DNA from: an uncultured Dehalococcoidia bacterium
Lineage (GTDB): Bacteria; Chloroflexota; Dehalococcoidia; Lucifugimonadales; CATQGZ01
Assembly (NCBI GenBank): GCA_958295685.1
Contig: OY282365.1
Coordinates: 930,001-994,000 of the forward strand
Length of the DNA stretch: 64,000 bases
Reading direction: 5' to 3'
Below the pieces are notes generated by a model, which was not told where the DNA came from, did no database searches, and saw only the letters and a program-made list of their open reading frames with translations. Positions within the stretch are counted from its first letter, which is position 1; each line of letters starts with the position of its first letter. Positions 41,208-49,789 of this stretch are shown one piece after another. Position numbers and translations under genes: made by a program.

Positions 41208-41236
41208 ATCGTAACCACATCTCCTAATCAAGTCAA
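41208..41236 (-). promoter_or_regulatory. Promoter of the accessory operon
   Basis: Minus strand: TTGACT (41236-41231), 17-nt spacer, TACGAT (41213-41208), in AT-rich DNA. It is the only good promoter in the gap and drives the genes from 41157 leftwards. Confidence 0.65.
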
Positions 41237-41304
41237 GCATTTCAAAGAGCAATTTACGGCAATTTTGACGGGCTGCTCCCGATGAGCCCCACCCTACCCC
41301 ACCC

Positions 41305-41736
41305 CTAACTCCCCGCCAGGTGGTGCTCCCTCTCGCTGCCTACCCAGATTTCGCCGTCCTGGAAGAATTCCTTTTTCCAGATGGGGACGACCTGCTTGAT
41401 GCGGTCCACTGCGTACTGGCAGGCGGCGAAGGCGTCGGCCCTGTGGGGCGAGGCGACGGCCACGACGAGGCTCACGTCCGCTATCTCCAGCCGTCCGAGC
41501 CGATGGGCTATGGCGACGTCCTCGACGCCCCAGCGCTTGCGCATCTCGTCGGCGACCTCGGCCAGCTTGCGGTCGGCCATCGGGCGGTAGGCCTCGTACT
41601 CGAGGTGGAGGACACTGCGCCCGTCCGTCGAGTCGCGCGTGGTTCCCAGGAAGGTGACGACCGCGCCGTTGGAGTTGCGCCTCACCCGCGCCGTCAGCGC
41701 CTCCGGGTCGAGCGGCCCGTCCGAAATCTCTATCAC
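41305..41736 (-). CDS. moaE: Molybdopterin synthase catalytic subunit MoaE
   Basis: 143 residues (GTG 41736, overlapping the moaD stop by 4 nt). GAVVTFLGTTRDSTDGRSV, YEAYRPMADRKL, the ASPHRADAFAACQYAVDRIK helix and PIWKKEFFQDGEIWVG with the catalytic lysines are all present. It dithiolates precursor Z with sulfur brought by MoaD, making molybdopterin for Mo enzymes. It is the last gene of the pair and is followed by the accessory operon promoter region. Confidence 0.95.
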   Translation of the reverse strand: MIEISDGPLDPEALTARVRRNSNGAVVTFLGTTRDSTDGRSVLHLEYEAYRPMADRKLAEVADEMRKRWGVEDVAIAHRLGRLEIADVSLVVAVASPHRADAFAACQYAVDRIKQVVPIWKKEFFQDGEIWVGSEREHHLAGS

Positions 41737-42002
41737 CGGCTGCCTCCGCTCACGGGTGGGATGAGCGCGACCTCGTCTCCGTCCTGGAGCGGATGGTCGT
41801 GCTCCTGGTACTCCTGATTGACCGCGACGACCAGGCGCGTCGGGTCGTTCGTTATCGCCGGGTGGGCCTGCAGCAGTTTGGCGGCCGCGTCGGCTATCGT
41901 CGAGCCGTCCGGCAGGTCCAGGTCGAGCCTCGCCGTGCCCGCCCTCTCACGGTAGCTCGCGAACAGCCTGACTTCGACCTTCAGTTGAGAGACTCCCGCC
42001 AT
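41733..42002 (-). CDS. moaD: Molybdopterin synthase sulfur-carrier subunit MoaD
   Basis: 89 residues, beta-grasp fold: VEVRLFASYRERAGT at the start, DGSTIADAAAKLL, and VAVNQEY followed by DGDEVALIPPVSGG at the end. After the diglycine there are two more residues, Ser-Arg, before the TGA. MoaD normally ends exactly in Gly-Gly, whose carboxylate becomes a thiocarboxylate, so the tail must be cut off or this copy is unusual. ATG 42002 follows GGAAGACT. Confidence 0.93.
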   Translation of the reverse strand: MAGVSQLKVEVRLFASYRERAGTARLDLDLPDGSTIADAAAKLLQAHPAITNDPTRLVVAVNQEYQEHDHPLQDGDEVALIPPVSGGSR

Positions 42003-42037
42003 AGTCTTCCATCGGATTATAGCATTCGCGCCCGCGG

Positions 42038-43789
42038 CTATCGCCCTATGGCGTAGGTGTCCCTGCGGGGGTCGGCTCCCGCCTTGAGGGTGCCCGCCTC
42101 CCGGTCGACGACTATCGCCGACAGCGCGCCCACCGCGGGCGACCAGTCGTTCAGCGCCTCCACGTCATGGCCTCTGTCGGACAGCCCTGCGAAGGTGTCG
42201 GCGGGCATCCGGCCCTCCACGGTCAGCCTGCCAGGCAGGTAGGTGTGGGGCCAGAAGGAGTTTGGGAAGTTCCAGGGGATGAATCTGGGCTGCTCGATGG
42301 CGAGCTGCGGGTTCATGCCGAACTCGACTACGTTGAGGAATAGCTGCACCATCGCCGAGCACTGGGCGTCGCCGCCGGGAGTGCCGAACGGCATGAAGAG
42401 CCTTCCGTTTCTGAAGGCGATGGACGGGTTGGGCGTGAGACGAGGCCGCTTCCACGGCTGGAGGCTGGACGCGTGGTCCGGGTCGAGCCAGCTCTGGGTT
42501 CCGCGCGACGATATGGGGAAGCCGAGGCCCGGAACGATGGGCGCCCCGTCTATGCCGTCGCTCGGAGTGGCCGAGAATGCGTTGCCCCACCGGTCGACGA
42601 CGCAGGTATAGCTGGTGTCCTGCTCCAGGCGGCCGGGCGCGGCGGCGGGCGGCGGCGGGGCCGCGCCCCCCTTCTCGGGGCTGCCCTGATAGGCCCACGG
42701 GTTGCCCGGTTCGGGCATCTCCGTGAAGGCGCGTTCCATGTCTATGGCCCGCCGGCGGTCGCGGGCGTAGCCCTCCGACAGCAGACCGGCCATGGGCACC
42801 TCCACCTGGTCGGGGTCGCCGTAGTAGCGGTGACGGTCGGCGAAGGAGAGGTTCAGCGCCTGGGAGACTAGGTGCGTGTAGTCGGCGCTGTTGTGCCCCA
42901 GCGCGGCCAGGTCATCCTCCGCCAGCGTCTGCAGCGTCTGAGCGACGACCGGCCCCTGACACCATGGCCCGCAGGTGTAGACCTCGTACTCCTTATATCG
43001 GCCCACCTCGGGAGGCTCCAGCTTGACCGAGAACTCCCTCAGGTCATCGAGCGTCAGCAGGCCGCCCTGCTCCCGACTGAACGCGGCCATCTCCTCGGCG
43101 ATCTCGCCCTTGTAGAAGAGGTCTCGCGCGGCCCTGATCCCTGCTTCCCTGCCCCTGCCCGCGCCGCCCCTCTCGGCCTCTATCATGCGCCTGAACGTCC
43201 TGGCGAGGTCGCTCTGCACGATGGTCTCCCCCACGTCAGGCCGCCGGCCGGCCGGCATGAAGACCTCGGCCGTGGACGGCCACGTGCCCAGGCTCCCGAG
43301 CGCGGTCTCGTCCGACGTTCCCATGGACCTCTGGACGGTAGCGGACAGAGGGAAGCCCTTCTCCGCGAGCTCGAGGGCCGGCGTGACCACCCGCTCGAAC
43401 GTCATGGTCCCGAACCGCTCCAGCGCAGTGAGCCACGCGTCGGGGGCCCCGGGCGTCACGCAGCGCAGGATGCCGAGCGGTATCTCTCCGCCCGCGCAGC
43501 GGTTGAAGTGGTCGATGGAGGCCGCCCTCGGCCAGCGGCCGAGGCCGCTGATGGTGACGACCGAATCGGATGCCGCGTCGTAGATGATGATGGGCGCCAC
43601 CCCTCCGAAGGTGGCGGCGTTGGGCAGGGTGACGTTGATGGCGATGCCGGACGCCACGCCAGCGTCCACGGCGTTCCCGCCCTCCTCCAGAATGCGGTAC
43701 CCGGCCGCGGATGCCAGATAGTGCCCGGCGGAGACCGCGTGGGTCACGCCCATAACCGACGGTCTGTAGCTGTCGATGCCTATACTCAT
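42038..43789 (-). CDS. Gamma-glutamyltransferase family protein
   Basis: 583 residues. N-terminal half: AVSAGHYLASAAGYRILEEGGNAVDAGVA, typical of gamma-glutamyltranspeptidase. The autoprocessing site is in DTSYTCVVDRWGNAFSATPS near 390, with Thr at the nucleophile position. The C-terminal part has MPFGTPGGDAQCSAMVQLFLNVVEFGM. No signal peptide is visible, so it may act in the cytoplasm, as in other bacterial homologs of this branch. Hydrolysis or transfer of gamma-glutamyl groups is the family reaction; the physiological substrate is unknown. Confidence 0.9.
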   Translation of the reverse strand: MSIGIDSYRPSVMGVTHAVSAGHYLASAAGYRILEEGGNAVDAGVASGIAINVTLPNAATFGGVAPIIIYDAASDSVVTISGLGRWPRAASIDHFNRCAGGEIPLGILRCVTPGAPDAWLTALERFGTMTFERVVTPALELAEKGFPLSATVQRSMGTSDETALGSLGTWPSTAEVFMPAGRRPDVGETIVQSDLARTFRRMIEAERGGAGRGREAGIRAARDLFYKGEIAEEMAAFSREQGGLLTLDDLREFSVKLEPPEVGRYKEYEVYTCGPWCQGPVVAQTLQTLAEDDLAALGHNSADYTHLVSQALNLSFADRHRYYGDPDQVEVPMAGLLSEGYARDRRRAIDMERAFTEMPEPGNPWAYQGSPEKGGAAPPPPAAAPGRLEQDTSYTCVVDRWGNAFSATPSDGIDGAPIVPGLGFPISSRGTQSWLDPDHASSLQPWKRPRLTPNPSIAFRNGRLFMPFGTPGGDAQCSAMVQLFLNVVEFGMNPQLAIEQPRFIPWNFPNSFWPHTYLPGRLTVEGRMPADTFAGLSDRGHDVEALNDWSPAVGALSAIVVDREAGTLKAGADPRRDTYAIGR

Positions 43790-43876
43790 TGTCTCCGTCC
43801 TCTCTCCGTTGCTGTCGTCATCCAGCCGCCGTCTCAGGCGGGGCCCACTCGGAGCCGCACTGAGGGGAGCCGGGAT

Positions 43877-45280
43877 TCACGGCCCGATACGGTTGAGCGC
43901 GTCCAGGGCAGCCGTCGCATAACACTCAGCCAGCGTCGGATAGCTGAATACGGCCTCGACGAAGTAGTCCACCGTTCCGCCGTGCGCAATCACTGCCTGG
44001 CCGATGTGTATCAGCTCCGACGCGCCCTCACCGATGATGTGCACACCCAGCAGCTTCCGCGTCTCGATGTGGAAGAGCAGCTTCAACATGCCGACGTCGT
44101 CACCCTGGATCACACTGCGCACAACCTCGGTATAACGAGCTCTGCCAACCTCATAGGGAACCCCTTCATCCATCAGCTGGGATTCCGTCTTGCCAACCAT
44201 CGCCACCTCGGGAATCGTCTTGACCGCATAGGGAAAGAGACCTGGGAAGCTGTTGGTCGGGACGCCGAACGCATGGCACGCAGCCAGGCGCCCCTGCATT
44301 TGAGAAGTCGACACGAGGTCCGGGAAGCCGATCACGCCACCCACCGCGTAGACGCCCTCCGCCTCGGTTTGGTAGTTGTCGTCCACGCTCAGGCGCCTTC
44401 GGTCGTCGGCCTCAATACCCGCAGCCTCCAGACGGAGCGACTCCGTGCAGCCGGTGCGCCCGACGCAGTACATCACCGCGTCGCTCACCACCTGCTTCCC
44501 ACTCTCCAGCTTGACACGCACCCGATCCCCCAGCCTGTCCCTCAGGTATTCGACGTCGAACACGTTCTCGCTCAGACGCAGCGTCACACGCTTCTGACGC
44601 AGATGATAAGCAAGCGTGTCCGCGATCTCCGTGTCCGCGATCTGCAACAGCCGCGGCCTCCTGTCCACAAGCGTAACCTGCACGCCCAGCGCCGCGAACG
44701 TACCGCAGTACTCCAAACCGATCTGACCGGCGCCGATGATGGTCAGCCTACGGGGCAATTCGGTCATATCCAGAACGTCATCGCTCACGAAGATCAGCTT
44801 CCCGTCCACGTAGACCACGGGGGGCGTCGTGGAGAACGTCCCCACGGCTATGACCACCTTATCCGCCGTGATCGTGCGGGGCGGTTTGCCGTCATCGGAG
44901 GAGAGTCTTATGGTGTGACGGTCTACGAACGACCCCTCGGCGGTTATCAACTCCACCCTGTTCCTGCCGAATTGATCACGGAGTATCTCCACCTGCCGCC
45001 GCATCACGTGACGAGTCCTTACCATCAGATCGCTCATCGTGATATTCTGCTTCACAGAGTACATCGGGCCGTAGATGCCGCGCTCTCTATAACCCGTCAG
45101 GTACAGCACGGCCTCACGCAGGGTCTTGCTCGCGGTTCCGGTGGCAATGCTGACGCCGCCGATGTCCGGACGCCGCTCGACCACCGCAACACGCCTTCCC
45201 AGCTTTGCCGCCTGAACAGCGGCCCTCTGGCCGGCCGGCCCCGACCCGATGACCACCATGTCGTAGTCGTAGCTAGTCAT
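43877..45280 (-). CDS. sthA: Soluble pyridine nucleotide transhydrogenase (Si-specific)
   Basis: 467 residues, pyridine nucleotide-disulfide oxidoreductase fold. The FAD-binding GSGPAGQRAA is at residue 12, the NAD-binding GAGQIGLEYCGTFAALG near 180, and the dimerisation domain has IHIGQAVIAHGGTVDYFVEAVFSYPTLAE. The redox disulfide CxxxxC is replaced by GGVSIATGTASKTLREAV, which marks the SthA group. It balances NADPH with NADH. It stands alone, between GGT and the DUF2339 protein. Confidence 0.93.
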   Translation of the reverse strand: MTSYDYDMVVIGSGPAGQRAAVQAAKLGRRVAVVERRPDIGGVSIATGTASKTLREAVLYLTGYRERGIYGPMYSVKQNITMSDLMVRTRHVMRRQVEILRDQFGRNRVELITAEGSFVDRHTIRLSSDDGKPPRTITADKVVIAVGTFSTTPPVVYVDGKLIFVSDDVLDMTELPRRLTIIGAGQIGLEYCGTFAALGVQVTLVDRRPRLLQIADTEIADTLAYHLRQKRVTLRLSENVFDVEYLRDRLGDRVRVKLESGKQVVSDAVMYCVGRTGCTESLRLEAAGIEADDRRRLSVDDNYQTEAEGVYAVGGVIGFPDLVSTSQMQGRLAACHAFGVPTNSFPGLFPYAVKTIPEVAMVGKTESQLMDEGVPYEVGRARYTEVVRSVIQGDDVGMLKLLFHIETRKLLGVHIIGEGASELIHIGQAVIAHGGTVDYFVEAVFSYPTLAECYATAALDALNRIGP

Positions 45281-45391
45281 CCCCGATCCTCGAGCGCTTG
45301 AGGTTCGCCCATTCTATATGAGACCTCCCCATTTTTCCCAAGCGCTCATCCACCGGCAGTGGCGCCTCTCTGAAACGGGACGGCTGCCGCC

Positions 45392-47779
45392 TCAAGCCTG
45401 CCGGTCATCGAACAGGAACCCCCTGATGGCCGCGCCGTGCCGCTGGTACAGGAATCCCCCGACAAGCATGATGGCGCCCAAGCTCAGGAACGCGGCGACT
45501 CTGTACCCCTGCTCCAGCGCGAACGAGTCTAACAGGAAGAGTTTCAGAACGGGTATCGCCAGAAGGCCCAGGCCGGCCAGCCTGACCATTCGCAGCCGAC
45601 GGACAATGCCCAGCGCGAGGGCGGCGCTCGCGTACACGCCCCACGTGAGGCTCAGGCCCAGACTCTTGGCGTAGAACGCCGCGTCGCCGGTGACGTTCAC
45701 CAAGCCGCTGTCCACCACCGCGATCCACTCGGCGCTGAGTATCCACAGGGTCAGGAAGTTGGCCGTGATCAACAGGCCTGGCACAAGCTCCCGCCTGTCC
45801 GGCGGCAGGACTCTCCACCGCCCCGAGGCAGCTTGCAGGGCGACCACGTAGAGGACGGCTATGCCGGAGGCGAAGGCCATCATCCGGTAGTTGAGCGCGA
45901 AACGGAACTCATCCAGGTCGACCAGGGTGTCGAATATGATCAGCCGCAGCGTCATCACCACGAGGACGCCGACGCCCAGCGCTCCCAGTTCGTGGATGCC
46001 GAGCCTGGCGGACAGCCAGACCAGGGCAAGCGACTCGACGGCCCACGCGGCGGCCACCCACGCGCCTTCGATCCGGGCGATTTCCACGTGAACGGGAACG
46101 GCCACGGTCAGGAGCACAACTCCTGCCGACAGAAAGGCGGGGAACAGATCCTTCTCTTTATCCGTAAGCCGGCTCTCGTTCCGCCGCAGCAGCCAGGCCG
46201 CCAGGAAGGTCGCGGCTATGCCGACGGCGTAGGCGGTGAGAAGCTCGTAGCCGCGCACTTCCCCGGCGTCTACCTCGAGAAAGACCCGTACGACTTCTAC
46301 GTAGTAGGGAGGATCCGGATAGGACGTCAGCGCGTTGAGAGTATCCGCCAACAGCAGCCAGACGACGAATATGGCCGACGCGGCCGCGCCGAATAGTCTC
46401 AGCAGCGGCATCCTCAGCGCGAAGGACAGCCATACCAGGGCCGCCCCTTCAGCGGCCCACGCCACGCTGACCCACGGGCTGCCCAGTTGCACCGGCGCGG
46501 CCACGGTCAGGAGCACCAGAGCGATACTCAGGGCCATGTAGCTAAGATACGACTGCTCCTTGCCCCTTCGGGAGACGGCGTAGGCGAGTCCCATATAGAA
46601 CAGCGCCAGCAGCAGGGTGAAGCCTCCCATCCACTCCCTGAGCTCACTCCACATGAGGCCGTAGCTTATGCCGAAGTAGGCGGCGGCGTTGATTACCATG
46701 AGGGCATGATCCAATGGCTGGGGAGCGCGCCTGCGGACGACGTGGAAGAGAGTCGTCGCGCCCACGAATATGAGGAACACGGCGGTCAGGCTGCCCTGGG
46801 CCGCCGCCAGGGAGACCTGACCGCCGGAGTCCGCGTACCATATGCCAAAGGACGCCAGCGAACCGAGAAGCGCTAGGAACGTGAACCAGCGCCAGTTGCG
46901 GACAGTGGACAGAGCCAGCACGCCCGCGTCCACTATAACCACGTAGACCATAACCTGGAGGCCGCCCTCGGATGCCGTCGCAGTCACGGCTTCGGTGGCT
47001 CCCGCTTCGGTGGCCCCCAGAATGAACGGCGCGGCGAAAGCGCCCAGGATGCCGATGACGGCGAGAGCGGTCGAGTCGTACCTGAGAGCAAGCGCCGCGG
47101 CCGTCACGCTGATCAGGAACAGGGCTCCAACCGCCGGATACAGCCCGATCAGGCCGTAGAACGAGAAGGCCGCGAATATGGAGACGTAGAGTACTGCAAC
47201 GCCGCCGCCCGAGAGAGCCTGAGAGTAGGTGGGGTAGCGCATCCGCAGGTATTCGGCGAGACCGAGCAGGCCCACGCCTCCCACGACACCCATCACCACG
47301 CGCTCCGTCTCGTCGATCCACTGATTGTCGAACGCGAGCTTGAGGAAGAAGGCAACGCCGATGATCACGGCCAGTATGCCGACGCGGACCAGCCAATTGC
47401 CCCCCAGGATGAGCTCCCAGGGAATGGCTTCACGGGGCCGCGCCGGCTGTGAAGTCGGAGGCGTCGCGGGCGTGATCGGCTCCGACTTCACGGCCGCGGG
47501 CGTCTTCATCTCCGGAGTAGGCGCCGCGTGGACAGGCTCACTCGGAGCGGGCGCCCTTGCGGGTGAGCGGATGCCGTGCCCAGCCAACGCCGCGCGGACA
47601 TCCACGAGCGCCGCGTCCAGACGCTCCACCCGCCTGCCGAGGCTCTCTACCTGTGCGCGAAGCTGGGCCGGGGACAGGTCTCCGCCTGGGACTGCCGTCT
47701 CGGACTTGAGGCGGACGCCGCAGTGAACGCAAAAGAGACTGGACTCGGCGTTTTCCCGGCCGCAGCTAAAGCAGGGAAT
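45392..47779 (-). CDS. DUF2339 polytopic membrane protein with N-terminal zinc ribbon
   Basis: A 795-residue protein if read from ATT at 47779. The first 50 codons give IPCFSCGRENAESSLFCVHCG (two CxxC pairs), then a coiled coil (LRAQVESLGRRVERLDAAL). AAGGAGG stands 6 nt before this ATT and no ATG/GTG/TTG fits, so either ATT is a rare start codon or the base call is wrong. GTG at 47629 gives only 745 residues and loses the ribbon. Then follow about 20 transmembrane helices with WELILGGNWLVRVGILAVIIGVAFFL, typical of DUF2339. Function unknown. Confidence 0.85.
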   Translation of the reverse strand: MPCFSCGRENAESSLFCVHCGVRLKSETAVPGGDLSPAQLRAQVESLGRRVERLDAALVDVRAALAGHGIRSPARAPAPSEPVHAAPTPEMKTPAAVKSEPITPATPPTSQPARPREAIPWELILGGNWLVRVGILAVIIGVAFFLKLAFDNQWIDETERVVMGVVGGVGLLGLAEYLRMRYPTYSQALSGGGVAVLYVSIFAAFSFYGLIGLYPAVGALFLISVTAAALALRYDSTALAVIGILGAFAAPFILGATEAGATEAVTATASEGGLQVMVYVVIVDAGVLALSTVRNWRWFTFLALLGSLASFGIWYADSGGQVSLAAAQGSLTAVFLIFVGATTLFHVVRRRAPQPLDHALMVINAAAYFGISYGLMWSELREWMGGFTLLLALFYMGLAYAVSRRGKEQSYLSYMALSIALVLLTVAAPVQLGSPWVSVAWAAEGAALVWLSFALRMPLLRLFGAAASAIFVVWLLLADTLNALTSYPDPPYYVEVVRVFLEVDAGEVRGYELLTAYAVGIAATFLAAWLLRRNESRLTDKEKDLFPAFLSAGVVLLTVAVPVHVEIARIEGAWVAAAWAVESLALVWLSARLGIHELGALGVGVLVVMTLRLIIFDTLVDLDEFRFALNYRMMAFASGIAVLYVVALQAASGRWRVLPPDRRELVPGLLITANFLTLWILSAEWIAVVDSGLVNVTGDAAFYAKSLGLSLTWGVYASAALALGIVRRLRMVRLAGLGLLAIPVLKLFLLDSFALEQGYRVAAFLSLGAIMLVGGFLYQRHGAAIRGFLFDDRQA

Positions 47780-47790
47780 GGTCGGCCTCC

Positions 47791-49020
47791 TTATGACACC
47801 AAGGAGCCGTGCTCCTCTTCCGCCGGCGCGCAGCGTATCACCCCGGCCTCCCGCAGGGCCTTGATGCGTTCGTCGGCGTAGCCCAGCGTGCCGGTCAGTA
47901 TCTCGCGCGTGTGCTGCCCGACGGTTGGTGTCCGGCCGACCACCATCGGCGTCCGGCTGAACTTGATCATCTTGCCGGCAACGTGAATGCTGCCCGCCAC
48001 CGGGTCAGGCACCTCGACCATTATCTCCCGCTCATGCACGTGCGGGTCCTCGGCGGCCTGCTCGGTGGTGTTGACCGGCGCGCAGGGGATGCTGAACTCC
48101 GAGAGGTGGTTCACCGCCTCTTTCGTGGTCTTGCCGATGAAGAGGTTGGCCAGCGCGCTCTCGATCACGTCGACGTGCTCGCCGCGGGCGTCGCGAGTGG
48201 CGAAGCGGGGGTCGCCGCGCCACTCGGGCCTGCCGAGCGCCGCGCACACCCTGGGCCACATGGCATCGCTGGCCGCCGTGACGTAGACCCACCCGTCCGA
48301 GGTCGGATAGGCGTTGCCGAGGCCCGATCCGTTCCCCTCGCGCTTCTCGACGGTTCCGTTCCCAAGATAGGCTGATATGGGAATCTCGTTGACCGTGAAC
48401 CCTGTATCGGCGAGCGAGACGTCGATCGACTGGCCCAGGCCCGAGAGCTCACGCTCGCGGAGCGCCGCCAGCGCCCCTATCGTGGCGTGCAGCGACGTTA
48501 TGCGGTCGATTAGCGGAAAGTAGGTCTTGATCGGCGGGTCGTCGGGAAAGCCGGTCATCCACATCAGGCCGCCAATGGCCTGCCCTATCTGGTCGAATCC
48601 AACCCTGTCGCTGTACGGCCCATACTGCCCGTAGGCGGAGACGTTGACCATGACGATGCGCGGGTTGAGCTCCCGCAGGGCGTCGTAGCCGAAGCCCATC
48701 TTCTCTATCGTGCCGGGCCTGAAGTTCTGCAGCAGGATGTCGGAGACCCCTACCAGGTCTCGGAGTATCTCCTTGCCCTCCTCCGCGCGGAGGTCTATCG
48801 ACAGGCTCTTCTTCCCGCTGTTGTACTGCACCCAGTAGGCGCTCTGTCCCCTGACCTTTGGGCCTCCGGCACGGCTCTCGTCCCCCGACAGCCCCTCGAT
48901 CTTGATCACCTCGGCGCCCATGCGGGCGAACATCAGGGCACACCTGGGCCCGGCCTGGTAGCGGCCCAAGTCCAGCATTCGAACCCCATCCAGGGGCGTG
49001 GACGGAGCGCCGCCGCTCAC
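47791..49020 (-). CDS. CaiB/BaiF (family III) CoA-transferase
   Basis: 409 residues from GTG 49020, which overlaps the stop of the enoyl-CoA hydratase gene by 4 nt (GTGA). Motifs: LDGVRMLDLGRYQAGPRCALMFARMGAEVIKIE (catalytic-domain entry), SLSIDLRAEEGKEI, LLQNFRPGTIEKMGFGYD and the VNVSAYGQYGPYSDRVGFD stretch. The family Asp is likely in SIDVSLADTG. It moves CoA between carboxylic acids, here probably to feed the hydratase next to it. Confidence 0.9.
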   Translation of the reverse strand: MSGGAPSTPLDGVRMLDLGRYQAGPRCALMFARMGAEVIKIEGLSGDESRAGGPKVRGQSAYWVQYNSGKKSLSIDLRAEEGKEILRDLVGVSDILLQNFRPGTIEKMGFGYDALRELNPRIVMVNVSAYGQYGPYSDRVGFDQIGQAIGGLMWMTGFPDDPPIKTYFPLIDRITSLHATIGALAALRERELSGLGQSIDVSLADTGFTVNEIPISAYLGNGTVEKREGNGSGLGNAYPTSDGWVYVTAASDAMWPRVCAALGRPEWRGDPRFATRDARGEHVDVIESALANLFIGKTTKEAVNHLSEFSIPCAPVNTTEQAAEDPHVHEREIMVEVPDPVAGSIHVAGKMIKFSRTPMVVGRTPTVGQHTREILTGTLGYADERIKALREAGVIRCAPAEEEHGSLVS

Positions 49021-49769
49021 GTCCCCTTCCTTTCGAGGAAGTCCCTGAACCCCTCGAGCACCGGGGTTGGCTTCAGCCTGCCCGCCTGAGCCTCGGCCTC
49101 GCGCTCGTACATCCGCCTCCACGCGACGCCCACGTTGCCAATCATGAGCTCCTTGATGCCCTGCACCATGCGGGGGTCGTTCCCGGCGATCTGCCTGCCG
49201 ATCTCCATAGCGGTCTCCATCAGTTCTCCCGACGACACCAGGCGGTCGAGCAGCCCTATTCTGTGCGCCTCCTCCGCCTCGACGACCCGGGCCGTGAAGA
49301 GCAGGTCCTTGGCCGCAGGCCAGCCGACCTGCATGGGCAGGCTCCACGTGGAGTTCACCCTGCCATACGAGGCCGCGAGGAACCTGAAGCTGCTCCGCTC
49401 GCAGCCCACTCTGATGTCGAAGCTGGACGCCATCACCGCCGCCCCGCCGTAGGCGAGGCCGTTGATCGCTCCAATGGTCGGTTTGACGCAGGACGCCGTG
49501 TGCCAGCTCGGTTCGGACCTGGGGGGCTCAGGGGCTGCGGCTGCCGCCAGCCGCGCCGCCTCCTTGATGTCCGCGCCCGCGGAGAACGCCCGGTCGCCCA
49601 TCCCAGTGAATACGATAGCCCTGACCTCGGCGTCGGCCTCCATGTCGGTGAGGGCGGCGTCCAACTCGCGGTGCATGGTCCTGTTCATCGCGTTGAGAAC
49701 CGCCGGCCGGTTCAGGGTTATCGTCCCGACGCCCTGGTCTTTCTCGACGACTATGTTCTCGTAAGTCAA
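49017..49769 (-). CDS. Enoyl-CoA hydratase/isomerase family protein
   Basis: 250 residues from TTG 49769. An upstream reading would add unrelated sequence. GTITLNRPAVLNAMNRTM near 17-34, FSAGADIKEAARLA near 64, and the oxyanion segments GAINGLAYGGAAVMASSFDIRV near 97-118 follow the crotonase family. The catalytic Glu pair is not clear: one usual Glu lies in a position with VNSTW, so it may act as isomerase or with altered chemistry. Co-transcribed with the CaiB-type gene. Confidence 0.86.
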   Translation of the reverse strand: MTYENIVVEKDQGVGTITLNRPAVLNAMNRTMHRELDAALTDMEADAEVRAIVFTGMGDRAFSAGADIKEAARLAAAAAPEPPRSEPSWHTASCVKPTIGAINGLAYGGAAVMASSFDIRVGCERSSFRFLAASYGRVNSTWSLPMQVGWPAAKDLLFTARVVEAEEAHRIGLLDRLVSSGELMETAMEIGRQIAGNDPRMVQGIKELMIGNVGVAWRRMYEREAEAQAGRLKPTPVLEGFRDFLERKGT

Positions 49770-49789
49770 GCCGCGCTCCGATGCAGGGG

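Noticed and set aside
35688..41300. tRNA-Ser as the integration site of the 36-41 kb island
   Set aside because: The island lies on the 5' side of the tRNA, no integrase gene is present, and no direct repeat of the tRNA 3' end is found at the far boundary.
42872..45301. Long plus-strand frame of about 800 codons over GGT and SthA
   Set aside because: Antisense shadow in high-GC DNA; the minus-strand genes have all family motifs.
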